Positions 9,253 to 17,081 of a stretch of 64,000 nt of DNA are shown here, piece by piece. The stretch covers positions 1 through 64,000 of the forward strand of contig CALBEV010000187.1 of NCBI GenBank assembly GCA_937891045.1. The letters are read 5' to 3'. Position 1 is the stretch's first letter, and each line of letters opens with the position of its first letter. Position numbers and translations under genes: made by a program. Source of the stretch: an uncultured Burkholderiales bacterium. Lineage in GTDB: Bacteria; Pseudomonadota; Gammaproteobacteria; Burkholderiales; Burkholderiaceae. The notes under the pieces are model-generated. The model had not been told where the DNA came from, ran no database searches, and saw only the letters and a program-made list of their open reading frames with translations.

Positions 9253-9420
9253 TGGGGTAATTGTGTAATAGGGGTCAGATTCCAATTATTCAGAGCCGCA
9301 CGGCCTGGGGACCATTTTTTGAGCGAAAGACCAGAAAAATGAGTCCCCATGGCGGGCGGCATAAGCGTGTCTTCAATGTGAAAACAATTGGAATCTGACC
9401 CCAATTACCACCAATTACCT
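9253..9420. repeat. palindromic intergenic element (REP/MITE-like)
   Basis: The outer arms are inverted copies: GGGGTCAGATTCCAATT at 9271-9287 and its exact complement at 9386-9402, each edged by extra AATTGG/AATTACC repeats. Between them is a second hairpin, GGGGACCATTTTTT paired with AAAAATGAGTCCCC (about 9317-9346). No transposase is encoded in it. The form resembles REP or MITE units mobilised in trans by IS200-like (RAYT) transposases; that relation is inference. Confidence 0.6.
9347..9409. repeat. direct repeat, left copy, flanking the BrnT/CopG module
   Basis: About 62 bp, nearly 90% identical by eye to 10058-10121. Shared core: GGGCGGCATAAGCGTG, then a 14-base variable part, then AAAACAATTGGAATCTGACC. 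Offset to the right copy is 712 bp at the core. Confidence 0.7.
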
Positions 9421-9434
9421 TCAGGGTTGCCAGC

Positions 9435-9707
9435 TCAAGACTTGGTATCGGACAAGCGACCCGTAACGTATTTGTGCAGCACGCTGGCAATCAAAGTTTG
9501 ATAGGGCACACCCTCTTGCAAGGCCCTGATCTGGATGTCGCTCAGGTCACCTGAAGACAGGCGGATATTGACCCGCTTGTCTTTGACGGCGGTGCTGCGG
9601 GCCGCCGCTTTGAACTTGGCCAATTCTGCTTTGCTGGCCACGGATGTGAGCGCCCCAGCCTCGTAGGCGTTGAGGATGCTTTGTTCTTCGACATCAAGTT
9701 TTTTCAT
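9435..9707 (-). CDS. CopG-type antitoxin
   Basis: 90-residue antitoxin-like protein. The N-terminal half (LDVEEQSILNAYEAGAL, then a Lys/Ala-rich helix) is followed by a ribbon-helix-helix candidate, KRVNIRLSSGDLSDIQIRALQEGVPYQTLIASVLHKYV, typical of CopG-type antitoxins that pair with BrnT-like toxins. It starts inside the end of the toxin gene (14-bp overlap), so the order is toxin first. It should bind and neutralise the toxin and autorepress the pair. Its neighbours on both sides are repeats, not housekeeping genes. Confidence 0.85.
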   Translation of the reverse strand: MKKLDVEEQSILNAYEAGALTSVASKAELAKFKAAARSTAVKDKRVNIRLSSGDLSDIQIRALQEGVPYQTLIASVLHKYVTGRLSDTKS

Positions 9708-9987
9708 CGGTCGTTCCTGGGTTCAAGTAGTCGCGTGTGGCTTTGCGGCTGGGGATGATGGTTTTGAGGAAGAAATAGTCTGCCTCTTCCACCACGGGCA
9801 CCAAAAAAACGTAGCCATCGTGGGCCACGACCAGCATTTTCTGATGGGGGTATTTGGACGGGTTGGGATGCGACAGCACATCCAACAAACCATGGGCTTC
9901 GATGGCGACCACCATGGCTTCAAAACACACTTGTCGATCTTTCAACAGCGTCTCGTTTTTAGCGGGGTTCCAGCGAAAAGGCTTCAT
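9694..9987 (-). CDS. BrnT-family toxin
   Basis: 97-residue protein beginning MKPFRWNPAKNETLLKDRQV, the start used by BrnT-like RNase toxins (F-x-W/N-x-x-K-N). It continues with CFEAMVVAIEAHGLLDVLSHPN, a central VVAHDGYVFLVPVVEEADYFFLKTIIPSRKATRDY strand-rich part and a charged tail. The reading frame extends upstream to 10116, but those residues are encoded by the repeat, so the ATG at 9987 is preferred. BrnT toxins are predicted endoribonucleases. The overlapping downstream gene is the antitoxin. Confidence 0.82.
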   Translation of the reverse strand: MKPFRWNPAKNETLLKDRQVCFEAMVVAIEAHGLLDVLSHPNPSKYPHQKMLVVAHDGYVFLVPVVEEADYFFLKTIIPSRKATRDYLNPGTTDEKT

Positions 9988-10057
9988 GGGGGAGATTCTA
10001 GGTGGATGTGTGCCTTTTGTCTTCAGTGGATGCAAGAAATTCACGCCTGCTTGCCCA

Positions 10058-10121
10058 CCATGTTCGGGCGGCATAAGCGTGACTTCAACGCCAAAACAAT
10101 TGGAATCTGACCCCAATTACC
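10058..10121. repeat. direct repeat, right copy, flanking the BrnT/CopG module
   Basis: Second copy of the repeat at 9347-9409, in the same orientation, ending in the same AATTGGAATCTGACCCC (10098-10114). Together the copies bracket the whole toxin-antitoxin pair. Confidence 0.7.
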
Positions 10122-10224
10122 CCCACTTTGCCACCAAAAATATACCTTAATTTCATATTTAAATCATACAAATGAATAATTAATTGGTAATATCCGTCTC
10201 CATTTGTCACAGGGAGCCCGGACC

Positions 10225-11370
10225 ATGTCCACCGTCATCAGCACGCTACCGCGCGCCAAGCCAAGCGCCGGTCAAACCAGCGGTCCTTGGTTTGCGCAGT
10301 TGCTGGCCTCAGCCGATATCCATCTCAATGGCAGCCGCACTTGGGACATCCAAATCAAACACCCGCACACCCTGAGCCGCATCATGCGCGAAGGCAGCCT
10401 GGGCCTGGGCGAAAGCTACATGGACGGCTGGTGGGAATGCCCAGCCATCGATCAAATGATGACCCGCATGCTGCGTGCCCGCTTGCACGAGCACCTGGGC
10501 ACGCCACGCGCTCACCTGCACAGCTGGCTCACGCAGTGGACCAAGCGGCTGCCGGTGGGCCATTCGCGCATCGTGGGCCGGGCCCAGTACGCCTTTTCCA
10601 ACCAATTGTTCGCCGCCATGCTGGACGCCAGCATGAGCCACGGCAGCGCTTGCTGGGACGAGGGTGCAACCTCACTCAAAGAAGCCCAAGAAGCCAAGAT
10701 GGCGCAAATTTGCAGCAAATTGAAACTGCAACCCGGTATGCGCTTGCTCGACATCGGCTGTGGCTGGGGCAGTTTCCTGCGCTACGCCGCCAAGCACCAT
10801 GGCGTGCAAGCCGTGGGCCTCACCCACTCGCCAGCGCAAATGCATTCCGGTCAAAGCTTGAGCCAAAGCCTGCCGGTGCAAATTGAGGTCGCCGACTTTC
10901 GGCATTTCAACACCGATGGCCGCAGCCGCTTTGATGTGGTGGTGTCATTGGGCCTGTTGAATACATCTGTGCAGTCCAACAACACCGCCTTTTTTGCGGC
11001 CGCGCGGCGCAGCCTGAAAAAAGACGGTGTGTTGCTGTTGGAGACCATGGGCAACAACCAGCATGGCCAATTGCTGCAAGCTTGGCTGGAAAAACACATT
11101 TTGGGACAAGCGCCTTTGCCCAGTTTGGGGGAACTCTCCGAACATGCGCAACCGCACTTTGTCATTGAAGATGTGCACAACATGGGCATCGACCATGACC
11201 GCACGCTGTTGGCCTGGCATCAACGGTTTGAAGCAGCCTGGCCGCAGCTGCGGTTGGCTTATGACGAACGTTTTTACAGGATGTGGCGCTACCACCTGTT
11301 GGCCAGTGCAGGCAGTTTCCGCGCATGCAGCACGCAGATTTGGCAAATGTGCATGACGCCCAAAGGCTAG
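10225..11370 (+). CDS. cyclopropane-fatty-acid synthase-like methyltransferase, active site altered
   Basis: 381 residues, collinear with E. coli Cfa over its whole length. The N-terminal domain is almost textbook (EGSLGLGESYMDGWWEC), and the SAM site LLDIGCGWGSF is intact near residues 174-184. However, residues that bind the catalytic bicarbonate in Cfa enzymes are replaced when aligned from memory: the Cys of the SCAYW motif is Ser (GSACW), Glu of MFEHVG is Asn (LLNTSV), His of LLHTIG is Glu (LLETMG), and Tyr of GADYDTT is His (GIDHDRT). The HYDLGN motif reads QYAFSN. It may act on another substrate or be inactive. Start: ATG 10225, with AGGGAG 9-14 nt upstream. The 100 bp upstream are AT-rich. 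Confidence 0.85.
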   Translation: MSTVISTLPRAKPSAGQTSGPWFAQLLASADIHLNGSRTWDIQIKHPHTLSRIMREGSLGLGESYMDGWWECPAIDQMMTRMLRARLHEHLGTPRAHLHSWLTQWTKRLPVGHSRIVGRAQYAFSNQLFAAMLDASMSHGSACWDEGATSLKEAQEAKMAQICSKLKLQPGMRLLDIGCGWGSFLRYAAKHHGVQAVGLTHSPAQMHSGQSLSQSLPVQIEVADFRHFNTDGRSRFDVVVSLGLLNTSVQSNNTAFFAAARRSLKKDGVLLLETMGNNQHGQLLQAWLEKHILGQAPLPSLGELSEHAQPHFVIEDVHNMGIDHDRTLLAWHQRFEAAWPQLRLAYDERFYRMWRYHLLASAGSFRACSTQIWQMCMTPKG

Positions 11371-11530
11371 ACAAGCAAAGGGGTTGATTCCATCCCAGCA
11401 AAAAAGGCGACCGTCCCCGGCGCACAAGGCGCGCCCTTCAAACCAGGGCTATGAGCGAGGACGGTCTGAAACTGGCTATCACTTCCCTCGCCCAAAGAGT
11501 ATCGGGTGCTGAGCCAGTTTCTTGAATCAC
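11371..11530. other. intergenic stem-loop region
   Basis: No gene is seen. Two successive inverted repeats occur: GACCGTCC (11409-11416) with GGACGGTC (11459-11466), and GAAACTGGCT (11468-11477) with AGCCAGTTTC (11512-11521). Both are perfect, with loops of 42 and 34 nt. It lies between convergent genes, so termination is possible, but there is no T-run. Confidence 0.55.
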
Positions 11531-11760
11531 TCACTTGCAGCACACGGCGCTTGACGCTGCCCTGCGACACGTTCACAGCATGCCTAGTGGCTCACTTGCA
11601 GCACACGGCGCTTGACGCTGCCCTGCGACACGTTCACAGCATGCCTAGTGGCTCACTTGCAGCACATGGCTCTTGATGCTGCCCTCAGACACGTTCACAG
11701 CATGCCTAGTGGCTCACTTGCAGCACATGGCTCTTGATGCTGCCCTCAGACACGTTCACC
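11531..11760. repeat. 61-bp tandem repeat array, 3.8 units
   Basis: Units start at 11531, 11592, 11653 and 11714, exactly 61 bp apart, each beginning TCACTTGCAGCACA. Units 1-2 share one variant (CACGGCGCTTGACG) and units 3-4 another (CATGGCTCTTGATG). The last unit is the 3' end of the ABC transporter gene (minus strand), encoding NVSEGSIKSHVLQVSH and its TAG stop. The array is therefore a repeated gene end. There are no unique spacers, so it is not a CRISPR. Confidence 0.92.
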
Positions 11761-13538
11761 AGTTGCCACAAGCGCTGGTGGTAGACCGCCACGCTGGGTC
11801 GGTGCGCAACAGACACCAAGGCACCGCCTTGGCGCATCACCATCAGCAGCAGCCGTTCGTAAATCACCTTCTCGGTCACCTCGTCTAAGGCGCTGGTGGC
11901 CTCGTCCGCAAACACCCAGCTGGGTTGCTTCAAAAAAACCCGCGCCATGGCCAAGCGCTGGGCCTCGCCGCCGGACAGTTGCTGGCTCCATTGGCCCACT
12001 TGGTCAAGCTGACTGGCCAGGTTGGGCAACAAGGCTTGAACCAGGGCTTCCTTCATTTGCTCATCGGTGTAACTGCCCTCGGGATTGGGGTAGCACAGCG
12101 CATTGCGCAAATTGCCTTCGGGGAAGTAGGGCCGCTGGGGAATGAACACCGCATTGGCAGGCAGGGCAATCGCCTCAGAAATGGCCAAGGGCTGGTGCTG
12201 CGGATCCCAGCCGCGCACATACGGCCAAATACCGGCCAGCACCCGCAGCAAGGTGGATTTGCCGCTGCCAGACGGCCCGCGAATCAGCACCGAATCACCG
12301 GCACGCACTTGCAGCACCACATCCTCCAGCAGCACGGTGCGGTCGGGCAGGGTGATGGTGAGGGCGGCGGTTTTCAGATCGGTGGGGGTTGGATCGTCGG
12401 CGCTGGGCGGCTGCACCACGGCGAACGAGATGGCCCGCAAGGTTTCCATTTGGGTGAAGAAAACGCTCAAACGGTGGGTGGTGGCCGACCAAGCAGCCAA
12501 GCGGCTGTAGTTGTTGACGATCCAACTGAGGGACTCTTGAACCTGGCTGAAGGCCGAGGAAATTTGGATCAGCTCACCCAATTGAATCGTGCCAGCAAAG
12601 TAGCGGGGTGCAGCCACCAAAATGGGGAACACCACCGCGGCTTGGCCATAGGCCGAGCTGAACCAGGTGTAGCGCTTTTGCACTTTCAACAGGCTCATGA
12701 AATTGCCCACCACCGCTTTGAAGCGGTGTTGCAAAGACTGGTTCTCAAATTCGGCACCGCGGTCCATGGCAATGGCTTCGCTGTATTCGCGCACCCGAAT
12801 CAGGTGATGGCGGAAATGCGCTTCCAAACGCTGTTGGTTGAAATTCAAAGGCGCCATGCTGCGACCAATGAAATGACCCAAGATGCTGCCGCAGAGTGCA
12901 TAAAGCACGGCCATCCAAACCATGAAGCCAGGGATGTCGATCACATAGCCCTCAGTCTCAAAGCTGAAGCCACCCGACAACATCCACAAGATACCGACAA
13001 AACTGGCCAGCGTCACCACCGCGTCCAGCAGGCCCAAACTCAGTCCCACGGTGTCCGAGGTGAATTGTTTGATGTCTTCCTGTATCCGTTGGTCCGGGTT
13101 GTCCGAGCCGTTCATGCTGTCGTGGTTTTGCAGCAATTGGCGCAACTCGATTTGGTAAAAAATATGGTGCGTGGTCCAGCGTTGCAGAAAATCTTTGGTC
13201 ATCCAAGCACGCCAACGAATTTCCAGCAGTTGGGTCAGGTAAAAACGGTAGACCGCCACCACGATGAAGGCGCCCGCCAGCATGGCAAACATCTTCAACT
13301 GTTCCCAAAACACCAACTCGTCGCGGTTTTGCAAGGCGTTGTAGAAAACACGGTTCCAGTCATTGAGCATGACCAGCACATAGACCATGCCCAGGTTCAA
13401 GCCGATGCAAGCCACCAACAAGGCCCGCGCCGACCAGCGCTCTTCTGAGCGGAAATACGGCAGGGACAAAAACCACACATTGCGCAAATGGACGCGGGTT
13501 TTGCGCCACATGGCGCGGATCGGGTTGAACAATCGCAT
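11706..13538 (-). CDS. ABC transporter, fused permease and ATPase (YddA/SbmA type)
   Basis: 610 residues. The N-terminal two-thirds is an ABC_membrane_2 (SbmA/BacA-like) domain with several membrane segments and the family's YRFYLTQLLEIRWRAWMTKDFLQRWT and NPDQRIQEDIKQFT motifs. The C-terminal ATPase has Walker A GPSGSGKST (about residue 410), the signature LSGGEAQRLAMARV, and Walker B WVFADEATSALDE. Relatives carry peptides, vitamin B12 or long-chain acyl-CoA; the substrate here is not known. The last 16 codons lie within the 61-bp tandem array, so the C-terminus may vary between strains. Confidence 0.9.
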   Translation of the reverse strand: MRLFNPIRAMWRKTRVHLRNVWFLSLPYFRSEERWSARALLVACIGLNLGMVYVLVMLNDWNRVFYNALQNRDELVFWEQLKMFAMLAGAFIVVAVYRFYLTQLLEIRWRAWMTKDFLQRWTTHHIFYQIELRQLLQNHDSMNGSDNPDQRIQEDIKQFTSDTVGLSLGLLDAVVTLASFVGILWMLSGGFSFETEGYVIDIPGFMVWMAVLYALCGSILGHFIGRSMAPLNFNQQRLEAHFRHHLIRVREYSEAIAMDRGAEFENQSLQHRFKAVVGNFMSLLKVQKRYTWFSSAYGQAAVVFPILVAAPRYFAGTIQLGELIQISSAFSQVQESLSWIVNNYSRLAAWSATTHRLSVFFTQMETLRAISFAVVQPPSADDPTPTDLKTAALTITLPDRTVLLEDVVLQVRAGDSVLIRGPSGSGKSTLLRVLAGIWPYVRGWDPQHQPLAISEAIALPANAVFIPQRPYFPEGNLRNALCYPNPEGSYTDEQMKEALVQALLPNLASQLDQVGQWSQQLSGGEAQRLAMARVFLKQPSWVFADEATSALDEVTEKVIYERLLLMVMRQGGALVSVAHRPSVAVYHQRLWQLVNVSEGSIKSHVLQVSH

Positions 13539-13544
13539 GAAGAC

Positions 13545-14459
13545 TTAAGTTGGGTCGGGTAGGGGGGTATTTTGCACCCCGCTGGCCACATGGCCTGCTG
13601 GCACGTGCCGGGCCGCCGATTCGATGTGGCCGGTTTGGTCATCGAAGAAAAAATCGGGCTCAAACTCGCGCAAAAACTCACCCTTGGCCAAGCCGCCCAA
13701 AAACATGGCTTCGTCCACCTGGATGTTCCATTGCATCAAGGTGCGGATGGCGCGTTCATGGGCCGGGGCGCTGCGGGCCGTCACCAAGGCGGTGCGGATG
13801 CGAATGGCCGGGGTGCCCTCGGCTTGCAAGCGGTGCAAGGCCACCAGCAAGGGCTTGAACGGACCGGCCGACAGCGGTTGGCTGGCCTTGTCTTTCTCGT
13901 GCTGTTGAAACGCGCTCAGGCCTTGGGACTGAAACACCCGCTCTGCTTCATCTGAGAACAAAACGGCGTCGCCGTCAAACGCGATCCGCACTTCGTTCGG
14001 GTGCGCCTCGGAGGCATGGGCCGAATGCGGATACACCTGCGCGGCCGGTACACCCGCGTCCAGCGCGGCCCGCACATCGCTCAGGTGGGCCGATAAAAAC
14101 AAATTCGCGTTCAAGGGCTTGAGATAACGCCAAGGCGGCTGCCCACGGGTGAACGAGCCCCGCTGGATGTCCAAGCCATAGTGCTGCGCCGAGCGAAACA
14201 CCCGCATGCCACTGACCGGGTCGTTGCGCGACAGGATGACCACCTCGACCCGCGCCGCGCCTGGCTGGTTGAAGGCCAAGAGTTTTTTCACCAAAGAAAA
14301 CGCCACACCGGGTTTGGCCGGTTCTTCCAAACGGCCAAGCTGCAAGTCCATGTAGGCGCGGTCGTCGTTTTGCTCGAAGACCTGGTTTTCTTCCTCGAAG
14401 TCGAACAGGGCGCGAGAGGAAATCGCCACCACCAATTTGCCGTCCAAGGTGCTTGCCAT
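13545..14459 (-). CDS. 5'-nucleotidase (cN-I family)
   Basis: 304 residues, matching the cytosolic 5'-nucleotidase family PF06189. Seen: LVVAISSRALFDFEEEN with the catalytic region, VEVVILSRNDPVSGMRVFRSAQHYGLDI, NLFLSAHLSDVRAALDAGVPAA, and IAFDGDAVLFSDEAERVF with a second acidic D-x-D motif. It probably dephosphorylates nucleoside monophosphates in the cytoplasm. It ends 6 bp before the ABC transporter gene, so the two may be co-transcribed; it lies 8 bp after the gspF stop on the same strand. Confidence 0.88.
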   Translation of the reverse strand: MASTLDGKLVVAISSRALFDFEEENQVFEQNDDRAYMDLQLGRLEEPAKPGVAFSLVKKLLAFNQPGAARVEVVILSRNDPVSGMRVFRSAQHYGLDIQRGSFTRGQPPWRYLKPLNANLFLSAHLSDVRAALDAGVPAAQVYPHSAHASEAHPNEVRIAFDGDAVLFSDEAERVFQSQGLSAFQQHEKDKASQPLSAGPFKPLLVALHRLQAEGTPAIRIRTALVTARSAPAHERAIRTLMQWNIQVDEAMFLGGLAKGEFLREFEPDFFFDDQTGHIESAARHVPAGHVASGVQNTPLPDPT

Positions 14460-14467
14460 AGCTGCTT

Positions 14468-15685
14468 TCAGCGAACGAACTGGTTGAGTTGAATGATGGG
14501 CAGCATGACCGCCAAGACGATCAGCATGACCACCAAGCCCATGACGACGATGAGCAAAGGTTCGAGCACCGTGGCCAATTGCATGGCGCGGCGTTGCACC
14601 TCGTTGCCCAGGTGCTCGGCGGCGTGTTGCAGCATTTGCGGCAACTGCCCGGTTTGCTCGCCCAATCGGGCGAACATGGGCAGCAAGCTGGGCAGGCGTT
14701 TGTGTTGCGCCAAGGCCGAGGCCAGTGGTGCGCCTTCGCGCACGAGTTCAATCGCCTGCATCGCGTCGTCCCGCAGCGCCATGTTCGAGAGCGTTTGCGC
14801 GGCGGTTTGCAAGGCTTTGAGCATGGGCACACCCGCGCCCACCAAGAGCGCCAAGGTGCTGGCAAAGCGGGCTGCGTTGTAGCCCAAGCTCAAGCGACCC
14901 ACCAGCGGCAAGCGCAACCAAGCGTTGTCAAACTGTTGGCGAAACGCGGGCTGGCGCAAGGCCAGGCGCAACACCACCGTGCCTGCCACGATCAACAACA
15001 GCAGCCACAGCCACAGCGCTTGCACCCATTGGCTGATGGCCAGCATGGCCACGGTCAGCCACGGCAGGCTGCGCTGGGTGCTGGTGAACACCTCGGCCAC
15101 TTGCGGCACCACATAGGCGAGCAAAAACAGCACGATGAGCAAGGCCACGCTGCTCACGATGGCCGGATAGAGCGAGGCCGCCAACAACTTGCTGCGCATG
15201 GTGTGCGCAGCTTCCATGTCGTTGGCCAACTGCGCCAACACCTGGCTCAAGCGGCCGCTTTGCTCACCCGAGGCAATCACCGCCACATAAAGCGTGTCGA
15301 ATTCGCGCGGGTGCATGGCCAGTGCTTGGGCCAGCGGCGCACCCGCGTTCACCTCGGCCCGCAGCTGCGCCACCAAATCACGTTGGGCCGGTGTGGCGGC
15401 TTCTTCGCTGAGCGCAGTGAGGGCGCGTTCCAAAGGCAAACCAGCGGCCACCAAACTGGCCAGCTGGTGCGTCCAGACCACCACATCGGTGCGGCTGAAC
15501 ACAAGGGCAGTCCACAGCACGATGTCGCCCGGGCGAGCCTGGGGTGCCGCCACCGGCAACACTTTCAAAGGCACCAAGGCTTGGCTGCGCAACTGGCTGC
15601 GGGCCGCGCGTTCCGAATCGGCTTCCACCACACCTTGCTCGGTGTGGCCTTGGGCGTTGAGGGCGGCGTAGCTGTAGGCGGGCAT
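14468..15685 (-). CDS. gspF: type II secretion inner-membrane platform protein GspF
   Basis: 405 residues with two repeated cytoplasmic GspF domains separated by membrane segments. The N-terminus PAYSYAALNAQGHTEQGVVEADS is typical, and both domains carry the family pattern (LASLVAAGLPLERALTALSEEA and LALLVGAGVPMLKALQTAAQT, then LGEQTGQLPQML). It anchors the GspE ATPase to the inner membrane. Last gene of the gsp cluster; 5 bp after gspE. Confidence 0.95.
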   Translation of the reverse strand: MPAYSYAALNAQGHTEQGVVEADSERAARSQLRSQALVPLKVLPVAAPQARPGDIVLWTALVFSRTDVVVWTHQLASLVAAGLPLERALTALSEEAATPAQRDLVAQLRAEVNAGAPLAQALAMHPREFDTLYVAVIASGEQSGRLSQVLAQLANDMEAAHTMRSKLLAASLYPAIVSSVALLIVLFLLAYVVPQVAEVFTSTQRSLPWLTVAMLAISQWVQALWLWLLLLIVAGTVVLRLALRQPAFRQQFDNAWLRLPLVGRLSLGYNAARFASTLALLVGAGVPMLKALQTAAQTLSNMALRDDAMQAIELVREGAPLASALAQHKRLPSLLPMFARLGEQTGQLPQMLQHAAEHLGNEVQRRAMQLATVLEPLLIVVMGLVVMLIVLAVMLPIIQLNQFVR

Positions 15686-15690
15686 GTCGC

Positions 15691-17079
15691 TCAGTCGCGC
15701 GTCACGCGCAACAACTCTTCAGCCGAGGTGATACCCGCATCCACCAAGCGCTGGCCATCGTCACGCAAGCTGCGCATGCCGTTGCCTTGCGCCGCGTCAC
15801 GCAGTGCAGATTCGCTGGCCTTGTCATGAATCAGACTGCGCAGGCTGTCGTTGGTGCTGAGCAATTCAAAAATACCGGTGCGGCCTTGGTAGCCGGTTTG
15901 GCCGCAGTGGCTGCAGCCTTTTCCTTGGCAATGCCCACACCGCTTGCGCACCAAGCGCTGCGCCAACACGCCAAGCAGTGACGAGCTGAGCAAGAAGGGT
16001 TCGATGCCCATGTCGGTGAGTCGGGTGACCGCGCTCACCGCGTCGTTGGTGTGCAAGGTGGCCAGCACCAAATGCCCGGTGAGCGAGGCTTGGATGGCGA
16101 TTTGCGCGGTTTCGTGGTCCCGAATTTCGCCAATCATGATGATGTCCGGGTCTTGCCGCAGGATGGCCCGCAAAGCTTTGGCAAAGTCCAGGTCAATCTT
16201 GGGGTTCACTTGGGTTTGGCCAATGCCCGACAACTCGTACTCGATGGGGTCTTCCACCGTCATGATGTTGAAGCGGGCGGCGTCCAGCTGTTGCAGCGCG
16301 GCGTACAGCGTGGTGGTTTTGCCCGAGCCGGTTGGGCCGGTGACCAAGACAATGCCGTGCGGCTGCGACAGCAACTGTGTGAAGCCTTGCAGCGTGCGGC
16401 CTTGCATGCCCACCGCTTCCAAGGTGAGGCGGCTTTCGCTTTTGTCCAGCAAGCGCAGCACCGCACGTTCGCCGTGGGCACTGGGCAAGGTGGACACCCG
16501 CACATCAATCGCGCGTTGCCCCAAGCGCAAAGAAATGCGGCCGTCTTGCGGCAAACGCTTTTCGGCGATGTCAAGGTCGGCCATGATTTTCAAACGCGAA
16601 ATCAGCGCGGCGTGCAAAGCGCGGTTTGGGCTGACCACTTCGCGCAGCGTGCCATCGATGCGAAAACGCACACTGCTGTGGCGCTCGTAGGGTTCGATGT
16701 GGATGTCGCTGGCGCCGTCTCGCGCGGCTTGCATCAGCAAGGCATTGAGCATGCGGATGATGGGCGCGTCTGCCGAGGCTTCCAGCAAATCTTCCACGGC
16801 GGGCAGCTCTTGCATCATGCGACTCAGGTCGGCTTCGCCTTCCACCTCGCTCATCACCAAGGCCGCGCTCGATTCCGCGCCTGCATAGCTGGCCCCAATG
16901 CGTTGCAACAGCGTGGCCGCGTCCACATGGGCGAAGCGGTCCACCGGGTGGCAGCGCAGCACATCGCTCCACGCACCTGGATGCGGCGCGTCGGCATGCC
17001 ACAGCGTCAGGTGCCGACCATCGTCCTCCAGCAACAGCTGGTGGGCGCGGGCGAAGGCGTAGGGCAGCGGGTGGCGCAT
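15691..17079 (-). CDS. gspE: type II secretion ATPase GspE
   Basis: 462-residue secretion ATPase. Motifs in order: the DGASDIHIEPYE segment, Asp box, Walker A GPTGSGKTTTLY (near residue 248), Walker B IIMIGEIRDHETA, His box LHTNDA, and a zinc-binding C-x2-C pair (RCGHCQGKGCSHCGQTGYQGRTGIFELL). The N1E region is shorter than in some GspE proteins. It powers pseudopilus assembly. It lies 2 bp after gspD. Confidence 0.95.
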   Translation of the reverse strand: MRHPLPYAFARAHQLLLEDDGRHLTLWHADAPHPGAWSDVLRCHPVDRFAHVDAATLLQRIGASYAGAESSAALVMSEVEGEADLSRMMQELPAVEDLLEASADAPIIRMLNALLMQAARDGASDIHIEPYERHSSVRFRIDGTLREVVSPNRALHAALISRLKIMADLDIAEKRLPQDGRISLRLGQRAIDVRVSTLPSAHGERAVLRLLDKSESRLTLEAVGMQGRTLQGFTQLLSQPHGIVLVTGPTGSGKTTTLYAALQQLDAARFNIMTVEDPIEYELSGIGQTQVNPKIDLDFAKALRAILRQDPDIIMIGEIRDHETAQIAIQASLTGHLVLATLHTNDAVSAVTRLTDMGIEPFLLSSSLLGVLAQRLVRKRCGHCQGKGCSHCGQTGYQGRTGIFELLSTNDSLRSLIHDKASESALRDAAQGNGMRSLRDDGQRLVDAGITSAEELLRVTRD

Positions 17080-17081
17080 GG

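Noticed and set aside
9987..10116. 43-residue N-terminal extension of the BrnT-like toxin
   Set aside because: The extension is encoded by the flanking repeat, and the same peptide start (MGSDSNCF) is produced by the other repeat copy, where no toxin follows; family members begin at the inner Met.
9347..10121. Integron cassette with attC sites
   Set aside because: No GTTRRRY core or attC-style paired arms and no IntI-type recombinase nearby; the repeats are direct and 62 bp long.
11531..11760. CRISPR-like array
   Set aside because: The 61-bp units follow one another directly, with no unique spacers and no cas genes; they copy a gene end.
11925..13448. Long open frame (about 507 codons) on the plus strand, opposite the ABC transporter; similar ones at 14489-15829 and 16051-17202 (plus) and 1746-2909 (minus)
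   Set aside because: They are antisense to genes with full domain motifs, have low-complexity His/Gln/Arg/Gly-rich products, and arise from the GC-rich codon pattern.
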